Notes: a model not told the origin generated them from the sequence alone. A DNA stretch of 64,000 nt from Papaver somniferum (GCF_003573695.1 NC_039358.1:155610920-155674919); one strand, 5' to 3'. Shown: positions 1 to 11,828, numbered from the stretch's first letter. Made by a program: numbers and translations.

Positions 1-218
1 ATGCAGATCGACCCTCATCTCTCTTTGTGACTGAATTGACTTTGGAACGGCCATTGTCTTAGTTTAGGTTGGAGTCATATAGATTGATCTCTCGAACTCA
101 TAGCACTCCCCTGCAGTGCATCTGATTGCAAAAGGTTTAAGCAATTTGCTCGATCGAGGGACCGACCGCTCGTCCCTCCACTTTTCCTAAAAAACCAGCA
201 GATCGTTTTCACCTATCA
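1..218 (+). repeat. 3' end of a diverged Tat-type LTR
   Basis: This matches the last 220 bp of the Tat LTRs that end at 21087, 36694, 48686 and 57064. It shares the block around 'gactttggaacggccattgtctt', the 'attgatctctcgaa' block and the terminal 'gatcgtttt...cctatca'. It is clearly more diverged than those four. The rest of this LTR lies left of the window. No Tat primer-binding site follows, so it is probably the 3' LTR or a solo LTR. Confidence 0.75.
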
Positions 219-1008
219 ACACCGGGTATGGATACCACTCTGGTTTCAAAACCAACAGTTCTTTTATGGTATGCATACCGGATATGTGTACCATTCCTAG
301 TTCACGATCAACAGACTTTTTATGGTATGGATATCGAGTATGCGTACCAAAAAATTGTTGTCGACATACAACTACTCCGGTACGTGTACTGAGTACATGT
401 ACTAATGTTCCGGATCTATAACATTTTTATCTAGTATGTGAACTAGTATGCATACCGTCCTGTATCCAGATTGACAGTAGTTTTATATTTATATCTAAAT
501 AAATTCGAAACATTCCCAAATAACATCAACAACAGATATCGTTGTTCAAGGCTAATTTCTAATGATAATATTGAATAACGATTTAGATTATGAATAATAA
601 ATTGTTTTTAACCGAAATTCATCAAGTATGAACAAATGTTCATTAAGCTCAGTCATATATATTTCTAGAACTAATAACCAAGATAAACTTGACTCGAAAT
701 TCTTGTTATGATTGCAATAGTCTAATTAGTCAGTGACAACGTCTCGTAGATAGAAAGATGAATATAACTTGAGAAATAGGTGATTCAGTCTTCACTTACC
801 TTTTGTTGAATAAGTTCTCCAAAAACTTCGGTTGATCTTTGCCTTCAAATGGTAGAACCCAGTGATGTACGATTCTCAACTACACATCTATCATATCTGA
901 GACTTGACTAATGGTAGACTGGAAATCAAGATATAGTTTTGATCAACTAAATTTGACAAAAATCTTGATATAGAAACACTTGTGAGTTCTACCGAGCAAT
1001 AACACAAA
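219..1008 (-). repeat. Old antisense SIRE-like LTR fragment
   Basis: Read on the minus strand, 485-1008 aligns with the first part of the SIRE-like LTRs, including the 'acaaaaggtaagtg' block and the 'tttgatcaaaactat'-like block. Positions 225-470 hold the same kind of GTATGCATAC/GGTACG palindromic motifs as the U3 arrays of the two SIRE-like solo LTRs. It is much more diverged than the other copies. The Tat LTR end at 1-218 appears to have landed in it. Boundaries are approximate. Confidence 0.6.
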
Positions 1009-1323
1009 TGATGTCGGGCCAAATGTAATCCCACTACTTGGTAACTACAGATTTCAATGACAAATCATACGTCCCAACTGGTTAAACATATTCTACCAGA
1101 AGCCATATTCACTTAGCCTAAAATGGCTCCACCACTTAGTAACTACCAATATAAGTTGTTTAGCAATCTTCCAACTCATTACAACTTACTTTCCAAGTCT
1201 CATATTTGTTTGTTTAAAACGTAGCCGACTTGCCTACCCTCTAGCAGATCGAGTAGCTGACTCTTTATCCAACTAATCGAAAATAATTTTCCAACTCTCA
1301 AATAGAGTCGGTCATAACTTAAG
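1009..1323. other. Unassigned intergenic or old repeat DNA
   Basis: No ORF of note and no match to any other repeat in the window. It is the left flank of the SIRE-like solo LTR at 1324-3745, and the same stretch continues as 3746-3762 on the other side. It may be old degraded retrotransposon sequence. Confidence 0.4.
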
Positions 1324-1946
1324 TGTTGGAGCACTGCTCAGTCGAACTCGCAAGCGTTTCTATCTCAAGCTTGTTTGTCAAGTTTAGTTGTCAAAACTAT
1401 AAGTCTTGATTCTAGTCTACTTATAGCTATGTCTCGGATTAGGATATAATGTGTAGTTGATTTTTAGACTTCATGACATTCATCAATTAAAGACGAAGAA
1501 CTACTAAGGGGATCTTGTGGAACTTCATCAACAAAAGGTATGTGGATACTTGAACTCATATATCACTCATAAGTCTATTTCTATTCTATCTCATATTGAG
1601 ACAAAAGTCGTATAGTTGTATAGGCTTTACATTATACACATTTGATATTTCGAGCTGAGTTTAACTCGCTTACATATTTCTTGAAATATGTGTTAGTAAG
1701 CTTTCGCTTTAACCAAGTTCATCTTTTATTCTTGACGAAAGTCAAAAGATGATCATGTGAAAATTTCCTATATGATTTTTTTGTGATACAGTCATTCGAT
1801 GTATGGTCGGAATGTTTCGTATTGATCATTTGATCACTTGAAAATGTCTTTAAAGATAATAGTTTGTGTCAGACAGCTATTCTCGTCGAATGTTTCAATG
1901 ATTAAAATGGGAGTTTAGAACTTTTAACCATTAATTGGATATAGCA

Positions 1947-2174
1947 CAGTATGCGTACTTGTATGCTAAATGTTGCACGTGTATTCCAAGTCCGGGAATT
2001 TAGTATGCATACCCGTATGCGTACTGATTCAACAGTTGAAGTCCGGGAACTATAGTATGCATACCCGTATACGTACTGAGTTCGGTCGTGAACGACAGTG
2101 TGCGTACATGTTTGCATACTGGCGGACAGATCAAGTCTAGAACTCTAAGTATGCGTACATGTTTGCATACTTGA
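1947..2174 (+). repeat. U3 array of GTATGC(A/G)TAC palindromic motifs
   Basis: Repeats of AGTATGCATACCCGTATGCGTACT type, spaced by 20-50 bp and separated by 'aagtccgggaa' pieces, lie about 450-650 bp upstream of the TATA box. Related arrays sit at 6838-7062 (antisense solo LTR) and 225-470. The motif contains TGCATA, resembling the core bound by plant B3-domain factors. That role is inference only. Confidence 0.6.
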
Positions 2175-2615
2175 GTGGTTAAGTTCTAAAATCGGTTATT
2201 CATGAACAAATACATTTATATAATAAGGAATGCAATCTTTGCAAACCATGTCAAATACATTCGAGTGAATCAAAACCTATTTTGCTTCAATTGTGTCTTG
2301 TATACTTCTATGAGAATATAAACAATTGAACAACTCTATAAATAGTTTCATTTGAGTCATTTGAACTAGTTGTGATTAAGATTAACAAGGATGATATGAA
2401 AGTGTTCATATGACTAACTTAGGTTAACTATTGTTGGGTGTTTAGGTATGGTTACCCATATCCAAATAAAGGTACATTTCATTTGTGTGTAACAAGCTAA
2501 GACAGTATAACGGTTGAAAGATATTAGCTTGAATCTAATCAGGTTTTCATCTAACGGTGAATATTGAATGCATTGTTACCAAGGTAACATTGATTGCAAA
2601 CTCTGATTTGAAGAC

Positions 2616-2623
2616 TATATAAG
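2616..2623 (+). promoter_or_regulatory. LTR TATA box (TATATAAG)
   Basis: TATATAAG in 'gaagactatataagggaaaac'. The same context and spacing recur in the other SIRE-like LTRs at 6359-6366 (minus), 15435-15442 and 32626-32633, so this is the probable retrotransposon promoter, with transcription starting about 30 bp downstream. Confidence 0.65.
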
Positions 2624-5073
2624 GGAAAACTCTAGCAACTGGGAAACCTAATACCCACACCTCATGTGTGATACTAGTTGTGACAAGAGTCAATTCTCCT
2701 TTAACCTAGGTTTTTCTTAAACCCATTATTATAGGTTAACGACTTAAAGACTTTATTGGGATTGTGAAGCCAGACACAACTATTTTCTCTGTAGTTGCGT
2801 CTTATGATCTTACTTTGTTCTCTCGTATTGTGTAAGATTTGCTCGAGATTTAATCTTCGATAGGTAAGATAAAAAGTAATCACAAAGCTTTTCGTCTCAT
2901 TCTTTGTGATTCCACAATATCTTGTTTCGCTATCATACAGTTAAGTTATTGTGAGGTGATTGATATTACTAGGTTGTTCTTTGAGAATATAAGTATGATG
3001 TATCAATTGGTTCCTGTTCACCTTGATTTATCAAAAGACGAAAAAAACTCGTAGGTATTTCTGTGGGAGACAGATTTATCTATTCAATAGACTTTCCTGT
3101 GTGAGACAGATTTGTTTATCAAGTCTTCGACTTTGGGTCGTAGCAACTCTTAGTTGTGGGTGAGATCAGCTAAGGGTATCAAGTGCGTAGAGTCCTACTG
3201 GGATTCAGAGGCGTAAGGAATGCGACTGTACCTTGATCAGTGTGAGATTGGTTAGGGCTAAACTACATTCCAGTCTGAAGTTAACTTGTAGTAGGCTAGA
3301 GTCTGTAGTGGCTTAATACAGTGTGGTGTTCAAATCTGGACTAGGTCCCGAGGGTTTTTCTGCATTTGCGGTTTCCTCGTTAACAAAATTTCTGGTGTAT
3401 GTGTTATTTCTTTTCCGCATTATATTTTCTATATAATTGAAATATCACAGGTATGTGTAGTTCAATCAATTAGATAATCCAACCTTTGGTTGTTGATATA
3501 AATTGATTGATACTTGAACATTGGTCTTTGGTACCTTTCAAGTTGTTTCTCATAATAATCAGGCTCGCGGATTTCCATCTGTTTGATTTGTTGATTACGT
3601 TGAGAAACAGAGATATAACTCTTGGATGTATTTTCCTTGATTGAGTCTGACTGTCTAGTTGATTCTCTTGGAAATATATTGGAGTTAGTCCATACAGATT
3701 GCCTAGACGAAATATTGGGTGTGGTTGTTAGACCCCCGCTTTTCACTAAGAAACGACATGGTTGAAAAGACGAGGGTACCCAAATACACCACAATCTTTA
3801 AATTATCCACCTATAAGTCCTCTTACCGAAAGTGATATTCTATGGACAAAATCGAGACAATACTACAAAACGGCATTCACAGTTACTGTGATCGTCTATG
3901 GATACGAGATCGAGACAATACAACAATCAAAGTGTGATTACTTGATAATAGGTTCAGACTTAACCAAACTCTATAGGATCACTATCAAGTAATACGGAAT
4001 TAACGTTTACGTAATTTACTTTAAATTATGATAACAACAATTATAATTGCGGAAAATAAAAGTAAATGACAGCAAGATTTTGTTAACGAGGAAACCGCAA
4101 ATGCAGAAAAAACCCGGGACCTAGTCCAGAATTGAATACTCTCAGAATTAAGCCGCTATACAAAACCTAACAAACTTCATATAGTTGAGACCAAGAAACT
4201 AAACCTATAGTTCACTTAGTTTCTTCAATATCCCTGCGCTTCCGACATTCAATAAGTGCATGCACTGGAACAATTCCTTTGGATCCTATTCCAAACTGTA
4301 AAGGAACAACAAATCTGTTTGGTAACAACTCTCTTGATTCTTTAAGATGAAGATATATCAAGTCATATGCAAAGGCTCTTCCGTTTAACTAATAAACTCC
4401 TTTGCCTGGTTAGATCAATCTATCCAACAACTCCCGAAGTATCAGAGTTTAGATTTGCAATCAATCAATATAGATTCCAACAAGAAACTATAAGGTGATC
4501 TCGATCTTACACAACTAATCAAACGAATAAATCCGATTCTAGTTGGATATTAGCCGATCAAGGTTTGTGCACACCTAAAGATATAAAAACCAAATAAGAA
4601 ATCTTCATTGTCTTCAAATCTTCTTTAATCTTCAATAAACACATGCACAACACCATTTGAATCTCTTGTGATCAATCACGCACAGAACGAAGTCTGTTAG
4701 CAATGGATTATCACAAGATGTCTTTAGATCTACAAACAGTTCTAAAGATACCATCGACACTTCGATCTAGTTTGAGTGAATCTTATATCAGAAGAGAATA
4801 TTCTCAAGAATAAACAAACTAGGTGCAATCAAATTTCAACAACCGTTAGTCAATCAAATGCATCGAAGACTAAAATAAACTGCAATTATCTAGTTTCGCA
4901 CAAACGGTACTCGTAGAGCTTGTTGATCCCACAGAAGTCTTTAAATGAGCGGTTGTAAGAGATTTCGCATAATTAGGGTACTTTCCTCTCCGGATATACG
5001 GGTCCACCAGAAACAACAAGAAGATGAAGTTTGTCTGGCTCTTAGGATAGTTTGCTCGAAATGCAAACTTGGA

Positions 5074-5081
5074 TATTTATA
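5074..5081 (-). promoter_or_regulatory. Family-2 LTR TATA box (antisense)
   Basis: The minus strand reads TATAAATA in 'gtctataaatatccaagtttgcatttc'. The sense family-2 LTR has the same box at 51134-51141 with near-identical flanks. Confidence 0.6.
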
Positions 5082-6358
5082 GACAAAGGATGTTTGGACA
5101 CCAAGGAATTTCCACAACCGAATATTCTCAAGATATGCAATAAATTCCCAAATCGGTTTTCATAATTCCTGGAAATGCTTTGCCTAATATTTCCGAAATA
5201 TCACTAGAAAATCTCCAATTAGTAAATGAAAAAACGGGGGTCTAACAACCACACCCAATATTTCGTTTGGCAATCTGAATTGACAAACTCCAATATACTT
5301 TCAAGAGAATCAACCAGACAGTCAGACTCAATCTATAAAATAGTATATCAGAGAGTTTTATATATTTATCTCTCAATTAAATCTGCAATCATCAAATAGG
5401 AATTTGTGAGCACGATTGAATTAAGAGAAGTAACTTGAATGGTACCAAAGACCAATGTTCAAGCATCAATCAACAACCAAAGGTTGTATTCACCAATTGA
5501 TCGATTCAACGCACAACCAATGATATTTCAATTATATAACAAAATATAATGCGGAAAAGAAATAACACAGATACCAGAATTTTGTTAACGAGGAAAACCG
5601 CAAATGCAGAAAAACCCCGGGACCTAGTCCAGCTTTGAACACCACACTGTATTAAGCCGATACAGACACTAGCCTACTACCAATGAACTTCGGACTGGAC
5701 TGTAGTTGAACCCTAATCAATCTCATACTGATTCAAGGTACAGTTGCGCTCCTTATGTCTTTGATCCCAGCAGGATACCACGCACTTGATTCCCTTAGCT
5801 GATCTCACCCACAACCAAGAGTTGCTACGAAAGTGTGTCGAAGACTTGATAAACAAATTTGTCTCACACAGAAAAGTCTATTGGAATAGATAAATCTGTC
5901 TCCACAAAAATACCTACGAGTTTTGTTCTGTCTTTTGATAAATCAAGGTGAACAGGAAACGATTGATAAACCAGACTTATATTCCCGAAGAACAGCCTAG
6001 TATTATCAATCACCTCACAATAATCTTAATCGTATGGTAGTGAAACAAGATATTGTGAAATCACAAATGATGAGACGAAGATGTTTGTGACTACTTTTAA
6101 ACTTACCTATCGGAGATATAATCTCGAGCAAATCTTAGAGAAGATAGTAATCAATCACGATAGAAGAAGTAAGATTAGAACACGCAACTACAGAGAAAAT
6201 AGTTGGGTTTGTCTTCACAATCCCAATGAAGTCTTTAAGTCGTCAACCTACAGGGTTTCGTGAAAAACCTAAGATTAAAGGAGAATCGAATCTAGCTTAT
6301 ACAACTAGTATCACACAGGAGATGTGGGGATTAGGTTTCCCAGTTGCTAGAGTTCTCC

Positions 6359-6366
6359 TTTATATA
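6359..6366 (-). promoter_or_regulatory. Solo-LTR TATA box (antisense)
   Basis: The minus strand reads TATATAAA in 'gaaaactatataaaggag', equivalent to the box at 2616-2623. Confidence 0.6.
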
Positions 6367-6837
6367 GTTTTCAAATCAGGGTTTGCAATCTAAGTTACCT
6401 TGGTAACAAAGCATTCAATATTCACCGTTAGATAAAAACCTGATTAGATTCAAGCTAATATCTTTCAACCGTTAGATCGAACTTAGCTTGTTATACACAA
6501 ATGAAATGTACCCTCATTTAGGTTTAGTAACCCTACCTAAACATGTACGCCATGTTGGCTCAACAGTAGTTAACCAAGGTTAGCTATATGAACACTCTCA
6601 TATCAACCTTATTCATTTTAACCATAACTAGTTCAAATGACTCAAATGAAACTAGTTAAAGAGTAGTTCAATTGTTATATTATCATAGAAGTATACAAGA
6701 ACACAATTGAAGCAAAATCGTTTGATTCACTCGAATCAATTCATGAACATTATAGCCACGGTTTGCAAATAATGCATTCCTTAATATATAAATGTATTAG
6801 TTCATGTCACAACCGATTCTAGAACTTTAACCACTCA

Positions 6838-7062
6838 AGTATGCAAACGGGTACCCATACTTAAGTAGCCGGTCTGAGTTTGGGTTCGCAAGTATGCGAA
6901 CATGTACGCATACTTAGTACACTTCCAAATCCCAACATAAATTCTCAGACCTATACCTTACGCAAGTATGCGTACCGATATATGTACTTGGTACACGGAA
7001 TTTCACAACTACAAGTACGCATACGGGTATGCATACTTTAGTTCCGGTCATGGATCACATAC
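6838..7062 (-). repeat. U3 array of palindromic GTATGCATAC-type motifs
   Basis: At least six motif copies, such as 'aagtatgcgaacatgtacgc' and 'agtacgcatacgggtatgc', sit at the same LTR position as the array at 1947-2174. Spacing and sequence have drifted between the two copies. Confidence 0.55.
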
Positions 7063-8059
7063 ATGCAAGAATGCGCACTATGTTATAATCCAATGATGGT
7101 TAAGTATTCTAAACTCTATTTCAATCATTGAAACTTTCTTAGAGGATGACAGTAGCCGTTTTCACACATTATTAGCATCAAAGCAATTTTCAAGTTATTG
7201 AAATAATCATGAAGAAACATTCCAAGTCTACACCAAATGATTGTATCACACAAACCATGTAAGATGTTACTCGGAGATTTTCACATGATCATCTTTTGAC
7301 TTTTGTCAAGAATATAAGATGAACTTGGTTGAAGCGAAAGATTACCAACACATGTTTCGAGAAATATGTAAGCGAGATAAACTCAGCGCGAAATCTCAAA
7401 TGTGTATAATCGACAACTATATAGTAATACGACTTTTGTCTCAATATAGGAGATAGAGTAGAAATAGACTTTCCAAGTGATAGATGAGTTTTAGTCTCCA
7501 CATACCTTTTGTTGATGAATTTCCACAAGCTCTCCTTAGTAGTTCTTCGTCTTCAATTGATGAATGCCGTGAGGTCTAATGCTCAACTACACAATCTATC
7601 CTAGTCCGAGACATCACTATAAGTATACTAGAAATCAAGACTTATAATTTTGATCACTAACATTGACAAACAAGCTTGAGATAGCAACGCTTGAGAGTTC
7701 GACCAAGCAGTGCTCTAACAGTAAATGCACATTACCAATTTTTATTTTCCAGAGATATGCATTTAATTGTTGATAATTAAAGCATATAAAACTAACAACC
7801 TTAAATAAAAGATTCTTAATTTATTTCAGTCCGGGATATCCTTGAGTCATTGAGGAATATCTTTGAACAATAAATGATAAGAGTTACTGATCATGTTCAA
7901 GTATGTCGAAATCTTTTCTTTGTAAATCCTCTTTCATATTTACAATCTTGGAATCGATTATACCACATTTCCAAACAAATTTAGAATTGGTTCATCTGTA
8001 TTCCAAGACAACTATGTGATTGATCAAATATCAAATCACTAATCATGGGTTTACGTTCT

Positions 8060-8360
8060 ACTAAACACAAGGATCGGTTCTACCTTAATATGGTTACTGG
8101 GACCTGTTACATCAGTTACCAGGATCGGTTACGTCAATTACCAGGACCGGTTACCATATACTCATGGTATTACTTGTGGTCTGTTACACAAGTCACTAGG
8201 ATCGGTTACACCAATTACTAGGACCGGTTATGCTAATTACAAGGATCGATTACACAACTCTTTTATGATCGGTCACACCAATTACTAGGATCGGTCACAC
8301 CAATTATAAATATCGATCATACCCTCTTAGATGATTAATTAGAATCGGTTACACTAATAA
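8060..8360 (-). repeat. Degenerate tandem repeat in family-2 U3 (GATCGGTTACACC units)
   Basis: About ten imperfect units of 25-30 bp with core 'aggatcggttacaccaattac' lie in the U3 part of the antisense family-2 LTR. The sense LTR has a matching but shorter array at 50330-50650. These sit where the other SIRE-like LTRs carry unrelated short-motif arrays. Confidence 0.6.
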
Positions 8361-9049
8361 AAGTCATACCAAATCATAAGTCAGGCACTGTGACTAGTTT
8401 TACCAAGATACATAACAAGTTATGATCGGTTCTACTAACTCACACATATTGGTAATCCAAATATATGCAATGAATAACAATACCAATAAGCCTAACGATT
8501 TACCTTTCGATTCATAAAACAAGTTCATGAATGTACTTCCTTTAAAAAAATGTAAACATTGTTTCCTAGGAAGAAATATTCACCTTTACCCATACACATA
8601 ATCACAATAGCATTCATACGACTATGTCGATGCCTTATATACGAAATTCAAAAGATAAACGTTATACTTCGTATTCTAATTCCTTAACACTATGATCATG
8701 TGATCATGTCTTACTACTAGAGTATAATCATTCACAGCTGCGCAGTTGTGTTTTCAATATAAGACGACTTGAAATATACGTTAGGAATGAAACAGTTCAA
8801 GTCAAAATATTACTAACCTCAAGAGCAAGGATGATGTCGTCGTTGTAGCTTGTTACTTCTTCACATTTTTCAAGTCTTCGAGTAATACTTGTATGTCTCA
8901 TAATCCTAGACTTTCTAGTCTTAACCTATACGAAGTTGTCTCTAGTACATAATCAAGCGACTCTTTAGATGAGTTTTGATTCACTAAAATATGACAACCA
9001 AACTTGACATACCAACGCTTGGTAGGTTCAACCGAGATATGCTCTAACA

Positions 9050-9064
9050 ATCTCCCCCTTTGTC
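9050..9064 (-). other. Polypurine tract of the antisense family-2 element
   Basis: The minus strand reads 'gacaaagggggagat' directly before the LTR start TGTTAGAGC at 9049. This is the expected primer site for plus-strand DNA synthesis and is identical to the tract at 49656-49670. Confidence 0.8.
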
Positions 9065-10098
9065 AATTTTAGTGACGAAACTCTTAATACATATGGATAA
9101 ACAAATTACAAGAATTCATTACACATACGCTTGATTCCAAGTTTCAACAGTATAATACCCTGCATATATTCAATCCATAAATGTCGTTGTTGACATTTGA
9201 TTAACAAAGCTAATACTCCCCTAAAGGTAAGATAGGTAGATTTTCAATCCGGACGTCTTTGTTATTCCCCTTTTGTAGTCAAGATAACTACAATAGCAAT
9301 ATGATATGTTGCTCCCCCTTAGTCAATGCTTTACTCTTTCGTTCGATATAACGTTTAAGCACAAATTTCATTTACTTAGTGATTACAAATCACTTTTTTA
9401 CTCCATATATTTCTCCCCCTTTTTGTCACAAAATGACAAAGGTTCTTGCAAATAAAAGGTCAAACCGAAAAGATCTTACAAATCTAAAAGACTTGTACAA
9501 CCTATAAGAGTTAAGCACGAAGGTTTCACGTACCATTTTAGATAGCCAATATCAAAAACGAAACTACAAGTAATTTGGTTTTAATATGTTATCAAGGAAA
9601 CAATTTCCCGAAGCAATTTTCCCAAACAGTTTAACAAATTGACTAAGAAACTTAGTTCCCTTGCTAAACCGATTACACAAGACAAGACAAGTACTAGGTT
9701 AGTTAACTAGTATTTGTTGTCAAGGCATTCGATTAGACTTGAATAATTGAATCCTTCACTTTGACAAGTCTTACTAGGATCAGAATTAACTTAGTTTCTC
9801 TTATCCAGAATCGAATTGGACTAAACAAATGATCTTGTAGTTTGTTAAGCCATAAACAATACATACAAACCAAATAAATTGACTTGCACAATTGTTTCTC
9901 TTAACCGAAAGCAATTGAAACAAACATAGACATTATAGCACCGCAATTGCTCCGAAATTTCGTTAAGCCAAAAACAATTGATACCAAAACAATAAAGAAA
10001 GATATCAAACAATAGTTTTTCTTAACCGCAAACAATTGAATCATACACACACACACATCCATACACACATAATGGAATAAAAACCAATTGTATCGAAT
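9065..10098 (-). other. Non-coding 3' internal region of antisense family-2 element
   Basis: Aligns in reverse complement with 13340-14173 plus 49367-49670. It contains several further G-rich PPT-like tracts on the minus strand near 9220, 9310 and 9410. Positions 9340-9365 preserve the uninterrupted sequence (…cttaaacgttatatc… on the minus strand) into which the family-1 element inserted in the sense copy. No convincing ORF. Confidence 0.7.
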
Positions 10099-10842
10099 TT
10101 TGCATAGTCTTGACAATTATTGTGGTAGTTGTTATTGGATAGATCTAAGAACCTGACAAAGGAGTTTATTGGGATAAACGGAAGAGCCTTTTGTCAAACT
10201 CATGTCACGGTGTTTGAAAAGAGATGTTACCGAACAGATTTGTTGTTCCTTTACTGTTTGGAATACGAACCTAAGGAATTGTTCCAAGTGCGTGACTTAT
10301 TGCAAGTTGGAGGCGCAAGGATACAGACGGAACTAGGTGAACTATAGGTTTAGTTGCTTGGTCTCAACTATACGAAGTTGGTTTAGATTTTGTATATCTG
10401 CTTAATCCTAGGAGTATTCAATTCTGGAAAAGGTCCCGGGGTTTTTCTGAATTTGCGGTTTCCTCGTTAATAATATCTTGTTGTGTCTTTTATTTTTCTA
10501 TTTCCGCAATTATAATTGTTTTTGTTATAATTAGAAGTAAAATACACAAACGTTAGTTCCTATTTACTTGATAGCAATCCTATTGTGTTTGGTTAAGTCC
10601 GAACTTATTATCAAGTAAACATACTTCGTTGTTGTATTGTCCCGATCTTGTATCCATAGTCAATCACACAAGTTATCTTGTTGTCGTATTGTCTCGATCT
10701 CGTATCCATAGACGATCACACGAAGTGTGAACCGATTAGTTGTATTGTCTCGACTCAGTCCATAGACAATCACTTTCGAAGAAAGGACTTATAGGTGGAA
10801 AAGTTTTAGATTGAGGTATATTTGGGTATCCTCGTCTTTTCA
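10099..10842 (+). repeat. 5'-truncated family-2 LTR (R-U5 part)
   Basis: From 'catagtcttgacaatta' it is nearly identical to 51767-52437 of the 3' LTR and then continues to the true LTR end '...ggtatcctcgtcttttca'. The U3, the TATA box and about 600 bp of presumed R are missing. The left joint shares TTG with the antisense sequence it adjoins. Confidence 0.85.
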
Positions 10843-10844
10843 AT

Positions 10845-10856
10845 TGGTATCAGAGC
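10845..10856 (+). other. Primer-binding site, initiator Met-tRNA
   Basis: TGGTATCAGAGC lies 2 bp after the LTR end. It is complementary to the 3' end of plant initiator methionine tRNA, the standard primer of Ty1/copia elements. The same site occurs at 16554-16565 in family 1. Confidence 0.9.
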
Positions 10857-10912
10857 AGGCAAACACGAAAAGATCTAACAATCTGTGTTTGGTGCGATCC
10901 AAACTATAAGAT

Positions 10913-11464
10913 ATGAGTCAAAATAAGAAAAGAAAATCTAAACTTATTAAGAACTCAGTTAACGTATGTCAAGATAATGAGAATAAGATCTTAGAGAAGG
11001 TCAATGGAAATTGGTCTCGAAAGTCTTTTCGAAAATCAAAGAAAAAGTTTATGCCTAATAACTTGATTGTGAATCAGGTTCCTGATCGGAAAAGAATGAA
11101 TCTGAAACTCAAGAAACATGTTTTGGATCAGACTCCAATCTCTAGTGAAAAATCGTCTGTTTCCAATTGTGAAAAGAGATTAGATTCACTAGCCTTCCCA
11201 AGTTATGAATTTCTTCAATTGTTAGAAAGATTTTTCAAACATGTTGAAAACTTTTCAGAAAAGGGAAAAACCATTGACAGTCTAGAACATGTCCTAGAAC
11301 TTATTGTTCAATTGAATGTAAGAATTTGTGAAGGAAAGCGAGAAACACTCAGTCTTCAAAATAATATGGTAGATTATGTGAAACAAAAATTGGCTATATG
11401 CAACGAAGTTCATCAACAGACTACAGAGTGTGAAATTCTTACCCAATCGCTGGAGCATTCATAA
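10913..11464 (+). CDS. Family-2 gag-like ORF, N-terminal part (183 aa)
   Basis: The ORF starts at an ATG 56 bp after the primer site, the usual place for gag. Its first ~80 residues are very rich in Lys and Arg. Residues about 90-175 look helical, with heptad-like leucines, and include a stretch starting LDSLAFPSYEFLQLLERFF. It shows no zinc knuckle and ends in tandem TAA codons. I do not recognise it from sequence alone and call it gag by position and by its relation to family 1, which shares the gag tail and what follows. Probably a degenerate or shortened gag of a non-autonomous element. Confidence 0.45.
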   Translation: MSQNKKRKSKLIKNSVNVCQDNENKILEKVNGNWSRKSFRKSKKKFMPNNLIVNQVPDRKRMNLKLKKHVLDQTPISSEKSSVSNCEKRLDSLAFPSYEFLQLLERFFKHVENFSEKGKTIDSLEHVLELIVQLNVRICEGKRETLSLQNNMVDYVKQKLAICNEVHQQTTECEILTQSLEHS

Positions 11465-11588
11465 ATAAGGAATAATATCCTTATTGAAGATCTTCTTACA
11501 GAGACATGTCTAAAGGTATATCTAGACAAGTGTTTAGAAAAACATTTCCAACAAGGAATGGATACCTTAAGAGGATATATAGAATATC

Positions 11589-11828
11589 TTGAGAAAAAAG
11601 ACATCTACAATCTGTCGGATGGAAGATCTAGACCACACGGGTTCAAGTTCAAGGAACATACCATCCTGGGCACAAGATCTAATCAAGGATATAACATCTC
11701 GCAATATTCCTAATGAAGAGGATGGATTCAATACCCACACAAGGGATCATGATAATGTCCCCAATAGTAAAGAGGAAGAAATTCCTCAAAAGGAATTTGG
11801 TGAGGAAGATCCTCACCTCAACGCTTAA
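11589..11828 (+). pseudogene. Family-2 gag C-terminal remnant
   Basis: An acidic reading frame, offset from the first gag part, ends in EEDPHLNA. The following non-coding sequence 'gttggaatgtgcatcc...gtaaggaagcacac' aligns with the sequence after the family-1 gag stop (21885-21950), where gag ends in FVHPNAT. The shared tail and shared downstream sequence indicate the 3' end of gag. The CCHC-bearing middle of gag is missing in this copy. Confidence 0.45.

Larger units (their letters stand above)
1324..3745 (+). mobile_element. Solo LTR, SIRE-like (Ty1/copia), imperfect TSD
   Basis: The LTR begins TGTTGGAGCACTGCTC and ends ...GACCCCCGCTTTTCA, as in the family-1 LTRs at 14174 and 31361. Flanks are TTAAG (1319-1323) and CTAAG (3746-3750), a 5-bp TSD with one C/T difference. 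No primer-binding site or polypurine tract adjoins it, so it is a solo LTR of 2422 bp, the usual product of LTR-LTR recombination. It has a U3 motif array, a TATA box at 2616 and a long R-U5. Small ORFs inside (for example on the minus strand near 1902-2117 and 3462-3794) have no support as genes. Confidence 0.85.
5227..7720 (-). mobile_element. Solo LTR, SIRE-like, TSD GTAAA
   Basis: A 2494-bp LTR on the minus strand, beginning TGTTAGAGCACTGCTTGG (at 7720) and ending ...ACCCCCGTTTTTTCA (at 5227). It is flanked by perfect 5-bp duplications GTAAA at 5222-5226 and 7721-7725. The sense family-2 LTR shows the empty site at 50975-51000, where 'gtgcatttactaattgg' runs uninterrupted. It is closest to the solo LTR at 1324-3745, sharing the GTATGC-type U3 motifs. 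Confidence 0.92.
3763..10098 (-). mobile_element. Antisense SIRE-like family-2 element: 3' LTR and 3' internal region
   Basis: Read on the minus strand this is 3' internal sequence (10098 to 9065), a polypurine tract (9064-9050) and an LTR (9049 to 3763) starting TGTTAGAGCATATCTCGG and ending ...CCTCGTCTTTTCA. The LTR is split by a solo LTR at 5227-7720. The sense copy at 49671-52440 is the intact comparison. At 10098 homology stops abruptly where the sense family-2 segment begins, and the same antisense element appears to resume at 52441-53332. The probable TSD base run beside the LTR end is ATGGT (3758-3762), but its partner lies outside the window. Confidence 0.85.
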
